The notes beneath the pieces are model-generated. The model was not told the DNA's origin. It saw nothing but the letters and a program-made list of their open reading frames with translations, and did not search any database. The translations under genes were made by a program, and so were the position numbers. Positions 1-9,444 of a stretch of DNA of 64,000 nt are shown piece after piece. The stretch's first letter is position 1, and each line of letters opens with the position of its first letter. Where the stretch lies: the NCBI RefSeq assembly GCF_964036635.1, contig NZ_OZ038524.1, positions 2,113,001 to 2,177,000 on the forward strand, read 5' to 3'. The stretch comes from Tenacibaculum dicentrarchi. GTDB taxonomy: Bacteria > Bacteroidota > Bacteroidia > Flavobacteriales > Flavobacteriaceae.

Positions 1-1
1 T

Positions 2-1123
2 TCTGTAGGAACTATTAAACGTTTTGGTTTAGAAAGTTTTGCAAATGTAAAAACAGAAACACGGTTTATCAGTTTGTTAAATGTTGGATATAAATCGGCT
101 TTAAATTCTGTTTTCGCTGGAACATCTACTACTTTTATAGCACAATTATTTACGATTATTTTACTTTGGAGTGGTTCTTATTTTGTAATTGAAAGAGAAA
201 TCACGGCAGGAGAATTAATGTCTTTTTATGCTATTATTGGCTATTTTATGAATCCTGTGGCAAGTTTAATTGGTGCTAATAAACAAATACAAAGTGCTTT
301 AATTGCAGCAGACCGTTTGTTTGAAATAATGGATTTAGAGCGTGAGGAGAACTCTGAAAAAGTAGTACTTACAAAAGAAAAAATTGATGATATTGAATTT
401 AAAAATGTCGCTTTTAGGTATGGTACAAGAGTACAGGTTTTTACTGATTTCAATTTAAAACTTAAAAAAGGAACTATTACTGCTATTATTGGCGAAAGTG
501 GTTCTGGAAAATCAACTTTAATTTCATTATTACAAAATATATACCCGATACAAAAAGGGGGAATTACTATCGGAAATTTAGATTTAAAGTATATTCAACA
601 TGAAAGTTTGCGTGAATTAGTAAGTGTTGTTCCTCAAAAAATAGATTTATTTACAGGAAATGTTATTGATAATATTGCTGTTGGAAGTTTTGCTCCTAAT
701 ATGGAATTAATCATTGATATTTGTAAATCAATAGGGATTTTAGAGTTTATAGAAAGTTTACCAAACGGATTTAATACCTATTTAGGTGAAAATGGTGCAA
801 CATTATCAGGAGGGCAAAAACAACGAATCGCTATTGCACGAGCTTTATATAAGCAACCCGAAGTTTTAGTTTTAGATGAAGCAACATCTTCCTTAGATTC
901 GACTTCCGAAAATTATATTCAAAAAGCGATAGAAAAACTACGTAAAGAAAATAAAACAATTATAATTATCGCTCATAGATTGAGTACAGTAATTAATGCG
1001 GATGAAATAGTCGTTTTAGAAAAGGGAAAAGTATTAGAACAAGGAAATCATACGGTTTTATATGCTAAAAAAGGACATTATTATAATTTATGGCAACAAC
1101 AAATTCCGAAGATAATTTTATAA
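2..1123 (+). CDS. ABC exporter, permease-ATPase fusion (5' end outside window)
   Basis: This is the C-terminal ~373 residues of an export-type ABC transporter. The frame is open from base 2, so the gene starts before the window and the TTG at 74 is not its start. Residues near the left edge (GTIKRFGLE, then the last membrane helices with WSGSYFVIEREITAGELMSF) match the end of the transmembrane domain of bacteriocin/peptide exporters. The nucleotide-binding domain follows with Walker A GESGSGKST, signature LSGGQKQR, Walker B VLVLDEATSSLD and the switch histidine in IIAHRLST. Because the N-terminus is missing I cannot say whether it carries a C39 peptidase domain, as PCAT-type exporters do. It would act in the inner membrane exporting a peptide or small molecule. 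Confidence 0.85.
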   Translation, partial: SVGTIKRFGLESFANVKTETRFISLLNVGYKSALNSVFAGTSTTFIAQLFTIILLWSGSYFVIEREITAGELMSFYAIIGYFMNPVASLIGANKQIQSALIAADRLFEIMDLEREENSEKVVLTKEKIDDIEFKNVAFRYGTRVQVFTDFNLKLKKGTITAIIGESGSGKSTLISLLQNIYPIQKGGITIGNLDLKYIQHESLRELVSVVPQKIDLFTGNVIDNIAVGSFAPNMELIIDICKSIGILEFIESLPNGFNTYLGENGATLSGGQKQRIAIARALYKQPEVLVLDEATSSLDSTSENYIQKAIEKLRKENKTIIIIAHRLSTVINADEIVVLEKGKVLEQGNHTVLYAKKGHYYNLWQQQIPKIIL

Positions 1124-1298
1124 GAAACTTCCTTTGCGTATTTCTCCGTAAAAAAATAGTTTTAAGTTAAAAGATAAATTCTTTTAAAAAAAATCATTTT
1201 TTTATTGCTATTCTCATTAAAAAAAGTACATTAGTAAGCTTGCTGAAAAAGTAATTTTAGCAGTGTTACTTAGTACATAAATTATAAAAAACGAGAAT

Positions 1299-2009
1299 AT
1301 GAGCCCGAATGATGATAGAAAAATTAAAGAAAAATTACAACCAAAAACCTGGAACGAAATAAAAACAAACGACTCTTGGGCTATTTTTAAAATTATGGCT
1401 GAGTTTGTAGAAGGATATGAAAAATTAAGTAAAATTGGTCCTTGTGTGTCTATTTTTGGTTCTGCAAGAACAAAACCTGAAGATAAATACTACAAACTAG
1501 CTGAAGAAGTTGCTTTTAAATTAACACAAAATGGTTTTGGGGTAATTACTGGTGGAGGTCCAGGAATTATGGAAGCTGGTAATAAAGGTGCACATCGTGG
1601 GAAAGGAGTTTCGGTAGGTTTAAATATTGAATTACCTTTCGAACAGCACGATAACCCTTGGATTGACCAAGGAAAAAGTTTAGATTTCGATTACTTTTTT
1701 GTTCGTAAAGTAATGTTCGTAAAATACTCACAAGGTTTTGTAGTAATGCCTGGAGGTTTTGGTACTATGGATGAATTATTTGAAGCAATTACCTTAATTC
1801 AAACTAAAAAAATTGGACGTTTTCCGATTGTTTTAGTAGGTAAAAAATTCTGGGGTGGTTTATTAGATTGGATCAAAAACACCTTAATTGAAGAAGGAAA
1901 TATTAGTGAAAAAGACCTAAATTTATTTAGAGTTGTCGATACCGCCGATGAAGCGATTGATCACTTAAATAAATTTTATGCAAAACATCAATTAAAACCA
2001 AATTTCTAA
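1299..2009 (+). CDS. LOG-family (TIGR00730) Rossmann-fold protein
   Basis: A 236-residue protein of the lysine-decarboxylase-like/LOG family. It shows the Rossmann entry VSIFGSARTKPEDKYY, the GVITGGGPGIMEAGNKGA loop and the hallmark PGGFGTMDELFE (PGGxGTxxE). Characterised family members hydrolyse nucleoside 5'-monophosphates (cytokinin riboside monophosphate phosphoribohydrolase in plants, PpnN-like enzymes in bacteria). The bacterial substrate here is an inference. It is a cytosolic single gene, 175 bp behind the ABC exporter and closed by a strong terminator, so it is probably monocistronic. Confidence 0.85.
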   Translation: MSPNDDRKIKEKLQPKTWNEIKTNDSWAIFKIMAEFVEGYEKLSKIGPCVSIFGSARTKPEDKYYKLAEEVAFKLTQNGFGVITGGGPGIMEAGNKGAHRGKGVSVGLNIELPFEQHDNPWIDQGKSLDFDYFFVRKVMFVKYSQGFVVMPGGFGTMDELFEAITLIQTKKIGRFPIVLVGKKFWGGLLDWIKNTLIEEGNISEKDLNLFRVVDTADEAIDHLNKFYAKHQLKPNF

Positions 2010-2016
2010 AAATACC

Positions 2017-2050
2017 AAAAGCTCGTTGTACTAAAATTCAACGAGCTTTT
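2017..2050 (+). terminator. Rho-independent terminator after the LOG gene
   Basis: A 12-bp perfect stem (AAAAGCTCGTTG / CAACGAGCTTTT) with a 10-nt loop, followed by a short T-run, starts 8 bp past the stop codon. Confidence 0.85.
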
Positions 2051-2386
2051 TCTTCTTATTATTTAGCCTGTTTAAATTTCATCTAAAAAAAATAGAACAG
2101 AAAAATAAATAATCTAATCCGTCAAACTGACTACATCCTGATTTGCAGTAGCTATTTGCTTTATGCAATGCTAAAATAAATTCAGTAGGACGTTTATTTA
2201 CCTTGAAATAATAAAATAAGTCTATCTGATAAAAATCAAATTTGTAACAACAATGAGTATTCATCGAATTTATAACTTTATAAGAAGATTTTACTTACAT
2301 ATAATTTAACAAAATAGCTTTTTAATAGCATTAATTTAAAGAATATTCAATAAATACGTAAATTTTTAAATTTAGACTAAAAAAAC
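2051..2386. other. Intergenic region without a convincing gene
   Basis: About 330 bp of A/T-rich DNA between the LOG gene terminator and the E1 promoter. A 61-codon minus-strand reading frame (2079-2264) has no recognisable domain and neighbours no promoter box. I see nothing else here. Confidence 0.6.
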
Positions 2387-2394
2387 TATCTTTG
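2387..2394 (+). promoter_or_regulatory. Putative -7 promoter box of the E1 gene
   Basis: TATCTTTG is an exact match to the Bacteroidota -7 element TAnnTTTG and lies 25 bp before the ATG of the E1 fusion gene. No clear -33 TTG/TTTG is visible at the right spacing. Confidence 0.6.
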
Positions 2395-2419
2395 TAACCA
2401 GACCAAAAAACAGATAATT

Positions 2420-4873
2420 ATGACGCAAAAAACCGAAATAGCCAGTACAAAACAACTTTCTTTTGAAGATTTTAAAAATGATGTTTTAAACGATTATCGA
2501 ATTGCACGATTGAGTAGAGAATGTAGTTTGTTAGGGCGTAGAGAAGTTTTGACAGGTAAAGCAAAATTCGGAATTTTTGGTGATGGTAAAGAAGTACCTC
2601 AATTGGCAATGGCTAAGGCGTTTAAAAATGGTGATTTCAGATCAGGGTATTATCGTGATCAAACCTTTATGATGGCAATTAACGAATTAACTCCGCAACA
2701 ATTTTTTGCAGGTTTATACGGGCATAATAGCATCGAAGTTGAGCCGATGTCGGCAGGTAGGCAAATGGGGGGGCATTTTGCTACACATTCGTTAGATGAA
2801 AATGGAAAATGGAAAAACTTAACCGCTCAAAAAAATTCGTCATCAGATATTTCACCAACTGCAGGGCAAATGCCTCGTTTATTAGGTTTGGCACAGGCTT
2901 CTAAAATTTATAGAAATGTAAAAGGTTTAGAACATTTTACTGATTTTTCTGATAAAGGAAACGAAGTTGCTTGGGGAACTATCGGAAATGCAAGTACTTC
3001 AGAAGGCTTGTTTTTTGAAACCATTAATGCTGCCGGTGTTTTACAAGTGCCGATGGTAATGAATGTTTGGGATGATGAATATGGTATTTCGGTACATGCA
3101 AAATATCAAACAACCAAAGAAAGTATTTCTGAAATTTTAAAAGGATTTCAAAAAGAAAACGATACCAATGGGTATGAAATTTTTGTGGTAAACGGTTGGG
3201 ATTATCTACAATTAATTGACATCTATAATAAAGCAGGGAAAATTGCTAGAGAACAGCATATTCCTGTATTAATTCATGTAAAAGAATTAACACAGCCTCA
3301 AGGACATTCAACTTCAGGGTCGCATGAGCGTTATAAATCGACAGAAAGATTGCAATGGGAACAAGAGTTTGACTGTATTTCTCAAATGCGAAAATGGATT
3401 TTAGAATTTGAATTAAAAGATGAAAATGGAGCTATTTTAAAATTTGTTAATTCTGAAGAAGAATTAATGGATATTGAAAAACAAGCTAAAAAACAAGTAA
3501 GCAAAGCAAAACGTGATGCCTGGAACGCTTATACAAACGAAATAAAAGCCGAAGTTGCCATGGCTGTTTCTTTATTAGAAACTGTTGCTGAAAAAAGTAA
3601 CAATGGCTCTTTTATTACCAAATATAAAAATGATTTAGCAAGTGTTCTTGAGCCAATTAGAAAAGATATTTTAATTGCAACGCGTAAAAGTTTACGTTAT
3701 TTAAAAGACGAAGATTTTGCAGAAAAGAAAATACTTCAGAAATTTATTAAAGATGCTATTGATAATGCGGCTGTTAAGTTTTCGTCACATTTACTAAGCG
3801 AAACCACTTTTTCTCCTGAAAAAATAGCAGCGGAAGCGCCTAAATATGCCGCTGAAGAGAATTTAGTAGATGCACGTCTTATTATGCGTGATAATTTTGA
3901 TGCCATTTTTAAGAAATATCCTGAAACAGTTATTTTTGGTGAAGATGCTGGTTATATTGGTGATGTAAATCAAGGTTTAGAAGGTTTACAAGAAAAATAT
4001 GGCGAGCTAAGAGTTTCAGACACAGGAATTCGTGAAGCTACTATTTTAGGGCAAGGTATTGGAATGGCAATGCGTGGTTTACGCCCAATTGCTGAAATTC
4101 AATATTTAGATTACCTATTATATGCTTTACAAATTATGAGTGACGATTTAGCAACACTTCGTTACCGTACTTTTGGAAAACAAAAAGCACCATTAATTAT
4201 TAGAACCCGTGGGCATCGTTTAGAAGGAATTTGGCATTCAGGTTCGCCAATGGGTGGAATTATAAATAATGTTCGTGGAATTCACGTTTTAGTACCCAGA
4301 AACATGACCAAAGCAGCTGGTTTTTACAATACTTTATTACAAGGCGATGACCCAGCTTTAGTTGTAGAATGTTTAAATGGATACCGATTAAAAGAAGAAT
4401 TACCAATTAATTTAGGTGATTTTAAAACGCCAATCGGTATAGTGGAAACCATTAAAGAAGGAACTGATATGACCGTAATTTCTTACGGTTCTACTTTGCG
4501 AATTGTAGAAGAAGCAGCAAAAGAATTAGCCCAAGTTGGTATTGATATCGAAATTATTGATGCCCAAAGTTTACTTCCTTTTGATATCAATCATGACACG
4601 GTAAAATCGGTAGCAAAAACAAATCGTTTATTAGTGGTTGATGAAGATTTACCTGGTGGAGCATCGGCGTATTTATTACAAGAAATTCTTGAAAATCAAA
4701 ATGGATACAAACATTTAGATAGCAAGCCACAAACCTTAACAGCAAAGGCACACAGACCTGCTTACGGTACCGATGGTGATTATTTTTCAAAACCATCTGC
4801 TGAAGATATTTTTGAAAAAATATATGCTATTATGAATGAAGCAAACCCTAGTGAATATAAAAGTCTTTATTAA
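2420..4873 (+). CDS. Fused alpha/beta 2-oxoacid dehydrogenase E1 (branched-chain type)
   Basis: An 817-residue thiamine-diphosphate enzyme in which E1 alpha and E1 beta, usually separate, are joined. Residues ~1-480 are alpha-like, with the cofactor segment around GNASTSEG and WDDEYGIS. Residues ~490-800 are beta-like, with VIFGEDAGYIGDVNQGLEGL, SDTGIREATILGQGIGMAMRG and the C-terminal transketolase domain (IEIIDAQSLLPFD). It should decarboxylate a 2-oxoacid and pass the acyl group to E2 lipoamide; branched-chain keto acids are the likeliest substrates by family. The usual GDG of the ThDP motif reads GNA and the NN reads DD, as I recall for other Bacteroidota fusions. No E2 or E3 gene is nearby. 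A -7 box stands 25 bp before the ATG. Confidence 0.85.
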   Translation: MTQKTEIASTKQLSFEDFKNDVLNDYRIARLSRECSLLGRREVLTGKAKFGIFGDGKEVPQLAMAKAFKNGDFRSGYYRDQTFMMAINELTPQQFFAGLYGHNSIEVEPMSAGRQMGGHFATHSLDENGKWKNLTAQKNSSSDISPTAGQMPRLLGLAQASKIYRNVKGLEHFTDFSDKGNEVAWGTIGNASTSEGLFFETINAAGVLQVPMVMNVWDDEYGISVHAKYQTTKESISEILKGFQKENDTNGYEIFVVNGWDYLQLIDIYNKAGKIAREQHIPVLIHVKELTQPQGHSTSGSHERYKSTERLQWEQEFDCISQMRKWILEFELKDENGAILKFVNSEEELMDIEKQAKKQVSKAKRDAWNAYTNEIKAEVAMAVSLLETVAEKSNNGSFITKYKNDLASVLEPIRKDILIATRKSLRYLKDEDFAEKKILQKFIKDAIDNAAVKFSSHLLSETTFSPEKIAAEAPKYAAEENLVDARLIMRDNFDAIFKKYPETVIFGEDAGYIGDVNQGLEGLQEKYGELRVSDTGIREATILGQGIGMAMRGLRPIAEIQYLDYLLYALQIMSDDLATLRYRTFGKQKAPLIIRTRGHRLEGIWHSGSPMGGIINNVRGIHVLVPRNMTKAAGFYNTLLQGDDPALVVECLNGYRLKEELPINLGDFKTPIGIVETIKEGTDMTVISYGSTLRIVEEAAKELAQVGIDIEIIDAQSLLPFDINHDTVKSVAKTNRLLVVDEDLPGGASAYLLQEILENQNGYKHLDSKPQTLTAKAHRPAYGTDGDYFSKPSAEDIFEKIYAIMNEANPSEYKSLY

Positions 4874-4891
4874 TTTTTTATTTTAAGAAAC

Positions 4892-4924
4892 AAAAAGATG
4901 TAACATCAATGTTACATCTTTTTT
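4892..4924. terminator. Bidirectional terminator between convergent genes
   Basis: A perfect 13-bp stem (AAAAAGATGTAAC / GTTACATCTTTTT) with a 6-nt loop has an A-run on the left and a T-run on the right. It serves the E1 gene on the plus strand and the lipoprotein gene on the minus strand. Confidence 0.85.
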
Positions 4925-4946
4925 GTTTATAGATACTACGAATTAA

Positions 4947-5681
4947 TTATTCCGAAACCTCTATATTATTATCTATCTTTTGATTTTTAGCTTTGTAATC
5001 TTCTATTTTTTCTTGTAATACAGCTATAAGATTTGATGATGAAAAATCAGCATTATTAGTAATTTTCTCTAATGCTTTTATTTTATCAGTCATTGATCCT
5101 GAAGCTATTGCTAGTCCTGCAAATTTAGCAACAGCAACATCTACTGAAGCTTCAGATAAATTTCCTGATTTAATCCAAGCCTCTTCAATATACTGTCCTT
5201 CAGCTCTTTTACCTTTAACATGTATCCAATCATCTTGTGTTTTTAAAACAGCAATAATATCCATTGCACTATATTTTTTATTCGTTTTAGTTAATAAATC
5301 AGGTCTTTTATAAACATTTGCTTCTTTAAGTAATGTTGAAACCTTACCATTAACAGCTAAAAAAGTTGCTCTAGTCCAACCTTCTTTTCCATCAATTAAC
5401 CTTACTTTATAGTATAATTTTTTAGAAACAGAATCAGTCACTTCCTCCCCTGTAAATTCAATTTTTTCCCCTAAACTCATCGAGGTAATCCATTTTCCTT
5501 TTGATTTAGGAGTAACTCTTACAGAAAGCTTTTCTAGCAAACAAACAGCAGGTGTTAAAACTTCTTTTTTTTGCGATTCTACAATTGTTTCTATATTTTG
5601 AGAATTCGTTTTTTCTTTATCATTTTTACAACTTAACAAAACAAAAGCTGCCGAAATTACAGTAATAAATATTTTTTTCAT
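4947..5681 (-). CDS. SH3-domain lipoprotein
   Basis: A 244-residue exported lipoprotein. The N-terminus MKKIFITVISAAFVLLSC is a type II signal peptide with the lipobox LLSC, so Cys18 would be lipidated. Residues ~48-112 (LSVRVTPKSKGKWITSM to GKEGWTRATFL) and ~115-175 (KEANVYKRPDLLTK to EEAWIKSGNLS) look like two SH3-like (SH3b/DUF-type) repeats. The C-terminal third is helical and charged. SH3b domains often bind peptidoglycan or peptides; the role here is unknown. A TATATTTG -7 box reads on the minus strand at 5697-5704, just before the start. Confidence 0.7.
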   Translation of the reverse strand: MKKIFITVISAAFVLLSCKNDKEKTNSQNIETIVESQKKEVLTPAVCLLEKLSVRVTPKSKGKWITSMSLGEKIEFTGEEVTDSVSKKLYYKVRLIDGKEGWTRATFLAVNGKVSTLLKEANVYKRPDLLTKTNKKYSAMDIIAVLKTQDDWIHVKGKRAEGQYIEEAWIKSGNLSEASVDVAVAKFAGLAIASGSMTDKIKALEKITNNADFSSSNLIAVLQEKIEDYKAKNQKIDNNIEVSE

Positions 5682-5696
5682 AATAATAATTTACAA

Positions 5697-5704
5697 CAAA
5701 TATA
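5697..5704 (-). promoter_or_regulatory. Putative -7 box of the SH3 lipoprotein gene
   Basis: On the minus strand this reads TATATTTG, an exact TAnnTTTG match, 15 bp before the ATG at 5681. Confidence 0.5.
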
Positions 5705-5783
5705 TACTCTTTATTACTCATTTTAAAGCTTAAACTATTTTAATTATTTTTTATATTTCTTGTTATTTATACACAAAAATACA

Positions 5784-7055
5784 TTATTTATGTAATAAAT
5801 TCTTACCTATATCACATTGTAAACAACGTTTATCAGTACAATAATTATTTTTAAGTTCTAATAAAGCTTGACTTTTAAGAGCATTTTCTGATTTTATTTT
5901 CAAATCTGAAAATTTTGAAATAATCGTATTTTTTTCTGATTTTAATTGTTTTATCAAGTCAAAAAAATCTGCTTCATTTACCTCTCCTCTATTTTTTTCA
6001 TAAATATATTTTAAAGGAATAATGGTATTTATCAGTAATAAATCAATAAATGATTTTGTTATTTTTTTTGATGATTTTTTAGATTCAGTTTCAAAAGTGT
6101 AATGTATTTTCCAAAAATCATTTACTTCAACCGAAAACAACTTATAAAAACCTGATATTTTTTTGGTTTCTATAAGTTGAGAAAATAAATTTTGATGTTT
6201 ATGAAATAAAGCAACCAATTGAGCGATTCGAATCGTTGGAAAATTTGTAGGTCGCATTCTAAAAAATTGAAATAAATTATTAGAAATAGGTGTTAAATTA
6301 TGTTTATGACTAATAAAATTATACTCATTCTTTAATTGAATAAAATACTCATTTTCTATTTCATCTTCAAAAAAACCAGCCTGACCAAATAATAATGCTG
6401 ATAATTCTAATTCATTAAATCTAGTTTTTCGTAATACAGAAAAATCAAATGATTGTGATAATCTTAAAAAAGAATCTCCATTTATTTTTAATCCGAAGTT
6501 TTTAGCTAGTAATTGAAATAATACAGCTTCATAATTATTATTTGAATTAGATAATAATTCTTTAATAAAAACTGATTTACGTTCTAAACGCTGTAAATAT
6601 AATTTTTCTAGCCAATTATTAATCAAAATAGTATCAACAGAATTAATTTGATTTTCACATAAAATCCAACTCGATTTTTTTGAAAATAACTTTTGATAAT
6701 TTTCTAAAAGAGCTATATCAATAAAATCTTTTAATTGAAGCGTTGGCAAAGGCTGATTATTCTTCATAAAAATAACAGTATCATGTTGCCAAACTACGTG
6801 TAAAATTATGGCTTCATAGTTTTTATCTTCTTCATGTTTATGTAAATACCAATCGGATGAATTTATATGAATTTCAACATTTCCAATCCATAATTGATTG
6901 TTTATTTTTAAGTGAGCAGTTAAAAAATCAGGTCCTGTATTTTGGTTGTGTAATCCTGATTTAATTATTTTGATAGTTTCATTAGCTATCGATTTTAAAT
7001 TAGTTGTGTTAAACAATTTGTATTTCCACAAAAAATGTAAAAATTCTTCTTTCAT
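5784..7055 (-). CDS. DUF2851 family protein
   Basis: A 423-residue cytosolic protein that I recognise as DUF2851, a family almost confined to Bacteroidota. Its N-terminus (MKEEFLHFLWKYKLF) and the block NQNTGPDFLTAHLKI followed by IGNVEIHINSSDWYLHKH are characteristic, and the acidic/His-rich core resembles a nuclease-like fold, although no activity is established. A cysteine cluster at the C-terminus (CTDKRCLQCDIG) could bind a metal. Transcribed alone, 102 bp upstream of the SH3 lipoprotein on the same strand. Function unknown. Confidence 0.8.
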   Translation of the reverse strand: MKEEFLHFLWKYKLFNTTNLKSIANETIKIIKSGLHNQNTGPDFLTAHLKINNQLWIGNVEIHINSSDWYLHKHEEDKNYEAIILHVVWQHDTVIFMKNNQPLPTLQLKDFIDIALLENYQKLFSKKSSWILCENQINSVDTILINNWLEKLYLQRLERKSVFIKELLSNSNNNYEAVLFQLLAKNFGLKINGDSFLRLSQSFDFSVLRKTRFNELELSALLFGQAGFFEDEIENEYFIQLKNEYNFISHKHNLTPISNNLFQFFRMRPTNFPTIRIAQLVALFHKHQNLFSQLIETKKISGFYKLFSVEVNDFWKIHYTFETESKKSSKKITKSFIDLLLINTIIPLKYIYEKNRGEVNEADFFDLIKQLKSEKNTIISKFSDLKIKSENALKSQALLELKNNYCTDKRCLQCDIGKNLLHK

Positions 7056-7257
7056 AACTGTAAATTAACTTTTTTTTTCAGTGTATTAATATATAAAAAA
7101 TATAGCTAAATCACTTCTTATCAATGCTTTTACTTTTTAGTACTTATTAATTTTATAAGATAAATTTTTCTCAATATTTTATAAATTAGATAGATTAAAT
7201 AAATTAAGTCATCAATTTTATTAATAATCAAACCTTAATTTGTATTAAAAGCAGTTG

Positions 7258-7265
7258 TATTTTTG
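7258..7265 (+). promoter_or_regulatory. Putative -7 box of the nitroreductase gene
   Basis: TATTTTTG fits TAnnTTTG and lies 22 bp before the ATG at 7288. A TTTG at 7239-7242 is slightly too close to be an ideal -33 element. Confidence 0.5.
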
Positions 7266-7287
7266 TTAGGAAACTAAAATATATAAT

Positions 7288-7917
7288 ATGAATACTGTAG
7301 AAAATTTAAAATGGCGTTATGCTGTTAAAAAATTCGATGAAAATAAATCACTTTCTGAAACACAAATAACTACTTTAAAAGAAGCCTTTAATTTAACCGC
7401 TTCTTCTTACGGGTTACAACCTGTTAAAATGGTGGTTCTTCAAAATAAAGAAATTCAGCAACAATTAGTTGCACATTCTTGGAATCAGCCACAAGTTGCA
7501 CAAGCATCTCATGTATTAGTTTTATGTATTCCTAAAGAATATGATATCAAAAATATTGATACTTATTTTTCATTAGTAAAAGAAACAAGAAATACTCCTG
7601 ATGAAATTTTAGCGCCGTTTAAAAAAATGCTTACAGATTCTGTAACTAGTAAAACTCAAGAAGAATTAGCTATTTGGAATAAAAATCAAGCTTATATTGC
7701 TTTAGGAAATTTAATGACTGTTGCTGCAAATGAAAAAATAGATTCTTGCCCAATGGAAGGTTTTATTCCTCAAAAGTATGATGAAATTTTAGGTTTAGAC
7801 AAACATAATTTAACATCGGTATTAGTATTACCAGTTGGTTTTAGAGCTGAAGATGATTATATGAAAGACCTAAAAAAGGTTCGTAAAAATATAGAAGATA
7901 TAATTATTGAAATGTAA
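7288..7917 (+). CDS. NAD(P)H-dependent nitroreductase family oxidoreductase
   Basis: A 209-residue flavoprotein of the NfsB/FRase I type nitroreductase family. It starts with LKWRYAVKKFDENKSLS (FMN-phosphate-binding Arg/Lys region) and has SSYGLQPVKMVV and the C-terminal GFRAEDDYMKDLKKVRK block. Family enzymes are FMN-dependent homodimers reducing nitro compounds, quinones or flavins with NAD(P)H. The physiological substrate is not deducible. It is followed by a long inverted repeat that separates it from the symporter gene. Confidence 0.85.
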   Translation: MNTVENLKWRYAVKKFDENKSLSETQITTLKEAFNLTASSYGLQPVKMVVLQNKEIQQQLVAHSWNQPQVAQASHVLVLCIPKEYDIKNIDTYFSLVKETRNTPDEILAPFKKMLTDSVTSKTQEELAIWNKNQAYIALGNLMTVAANEKIDSCPMEGFIPQKYDEILGLDKHNLTSVLVLPVGFRAEDDYMKDLKKVRKNIEDIIIEM

Positions 7918-7925
7918 TTTAATAC

Positions 7926-7983
7926 TTACAAGTTATGAATTACGATAAACTAAATTAGTACTTTCGTAATTCATAACTTGTAA
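7926..7983. repeat. 20-bp perfect inverted repeat (hairpin)
   Basis: Arms at 7926-7945 and 7964-7983 (TTACAAGTTATGAATTACGA and its exact complement) enclose an 18-nt loop. It fills the space between the nitroreductase and symporter genes and ends 9 bp before the symporter ATG. It lacks the G/C core and T-run of a normal terminator, so it may act as an mRNA-processing or attenuation hairpin, or be a palindromic intergenic repeat. Confidence 0.8.
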
Positions 7984-7992
7984 TTAAATTAT

Positions 7993-9444
7993 ATGCAACC
8001 ACTACATATTGTACTCCTGATTCTTGGTTATTTTGGAATTTTAATTCTGATTTCTTTCCTTACAGGTAAATCGGCAAATAACAACACTTTTTTTAAAGCA
8101 GATAATTCTTCACCTTGGTATTTAGTCGCCTTTGGTATGATTGGCGCATCACTTTCTGGCGTTACTTTTATTTCAGTTCCTGGCTGGGTTGAAGGGCAAC
8201 AAATGAGTTATATGCAAATGGTTTTTGGCTACGTGGTAGGTTACGCGGTTATTGGTTTGGTATTACTTCCGCTTTATTATCGCTTAAACTTAACATCAAT
8301 ATATACTTATTTAGAAGACCGTTTTGGAAGTTATTCCTATAAAACTGGTGCTTCTTTTTTCTTATTATCAAGAACTATTGGAGCGGCTTTTCGCTTATTT
8401 TTAGTAGCCAATGTTTTACAATTAATTTTGTTTGATGCTTACGGAATTCCGTTTTGGATAACCGTAACTATTACCATTTTATTAATTTGGTTATACACTT
8501 TTAAAGGCGGTATAAAAACTATTGTTTGGACAGATACGCTACAAACTTTATTCATGTTAATTGCCGTTGGTGTTTGTATTATTATGATAAAAGACAGCTT
8601 ACAAATTGACAGTTTATTTACCTATATTTCTGAAAGTAAATCGGCTAAAATGTTCTTTTTTGATGATATAAAAGCAGGGAATTATTTTTGGAATCGGTTT
8701 TTATCTGGAGCATTTATAGCAATTGTTATGACAGGTTTAGACCAAGATATGATGCAAAAAAACTTAACCTGTCGTAATTTAAAAGATGCTCAAAAAAATA
8801 TGTTTTGGTTTACAATTGTTTTAGTAATCGTTAATTTTTTCTTTTTAGCTTTGGGTGTTTTACTTACAGATTATGCAACTATTAACGGATTAGACGCACA
8901 TAAAGACCAATTATTTCCGATGATTGCCATGAGTGGTGATTTAGGCTTAGTAACTTCTTTATTCTTTTTATTAGGATTAATTGCCGCCGCCTATTCAAGT
9001 GCCGATAGTGCTTTAACATCCTTAACAACATCTTTTAGTATTGATATTTTAGAAATTGATAAAAAAGAGGATAATCAGCAAAAAGAGAAAATCCGTAAAA
9101 AAATACATATCTTATTTTCATTTATATTAATTGCAACAATTTTAATTTTTAAATATTTTATTGCAGATGCTAGTGTAATTGCTAAAATATTTCAATTTGC
9201 GGGTTATACTTACGGACCTTTATTAGGATTATATGCCTTCGGATTATTTACAAAACTGAATATAAAAGATAAATTAGTTCCTATAATTTGTATTGTATCT
9301 CCTATTTTCACATTTTTAATAAGCTATTTTAGTAAGACATTATTCAATTTCGATTTTGGATTTTTCGTATTAGTTTTAAACGGATTACTTACTTTCTTCG
9401 GATTATTAATGATAAAAACATCAAAAAAGAATCAAAATGCCTAA
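7993..9444 (+). CDS. Sodium:solute symporter (SSS family)
   Basis: A 483-residue polytopic inner-membrane protein with about 13 predicted hydrophobic segments. Typical SSS features are the N-terminal NSSPWYLVAFGMIGASLSGVTFISVPGWVEG, the R-rich loop after helix 3 (YTYLEDRFGSYSYKTGASFF), TFKGGIKTIVWTDTLQT, and GLIAAAYSSADSALTSLTTSFSID, which carries Na+-site Ser/Thr residues. The family imports sugars, amino acids, sialic acid, proline and others with Na+. The substrate cannot be named. The stop codon overlaps the start of the following small gene. Confidence 0.85.
   Translation: MQPLHIVLLILGYFGILILISFLTGKSANNNTFFKADNSSPWYLVAFGMIGASLSGVTFISVPGWVEGQQMSYMQMVFGYVVGYAVIGLVLLPLYYRLNLTSIYTYLEDRFGSYSYKTGASFFLLSRTIGAAFRLFLVANVLQLILFDAYGIPFWITVTITILLIWLYTFKGGIKTIVWTDTLQTLFMLIAVGVCIIMIKDSLQIDSLFTYISESKSAKMFFFDDIKAGNYFWNRFLSGAFIAIVMTGLDQDMMQKNLTCRNLKDAQKNMFWFTIVLVIVNFFFLALGVLLTDYATINGLDAHKDQLFPMIAMSGDLGLVTSLFFLLGLIAAAYSSADSALTSLTTSFSIDILEIDKKEDNQQKEKIRKKIHILFSFILIATILIFKYFIADASVIAKIFQFAGYTYGPLLGLYAFGLFTKLNIKDKLVPIICIVSPIFTFLISYFSKTLFNFDFGFFVLVLNGLLTFFGLLMIKTSKKNQNA

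Noticed and set aside
2079..2264. 61-codon minus-strand frame between the LOG and E1 genes
   Set aside because: No recognisable domain, no promoter box and an unusual amino-acid mix (many Phe, Cys, Tyr) expected of translated A/T-rich noncoding DNA.
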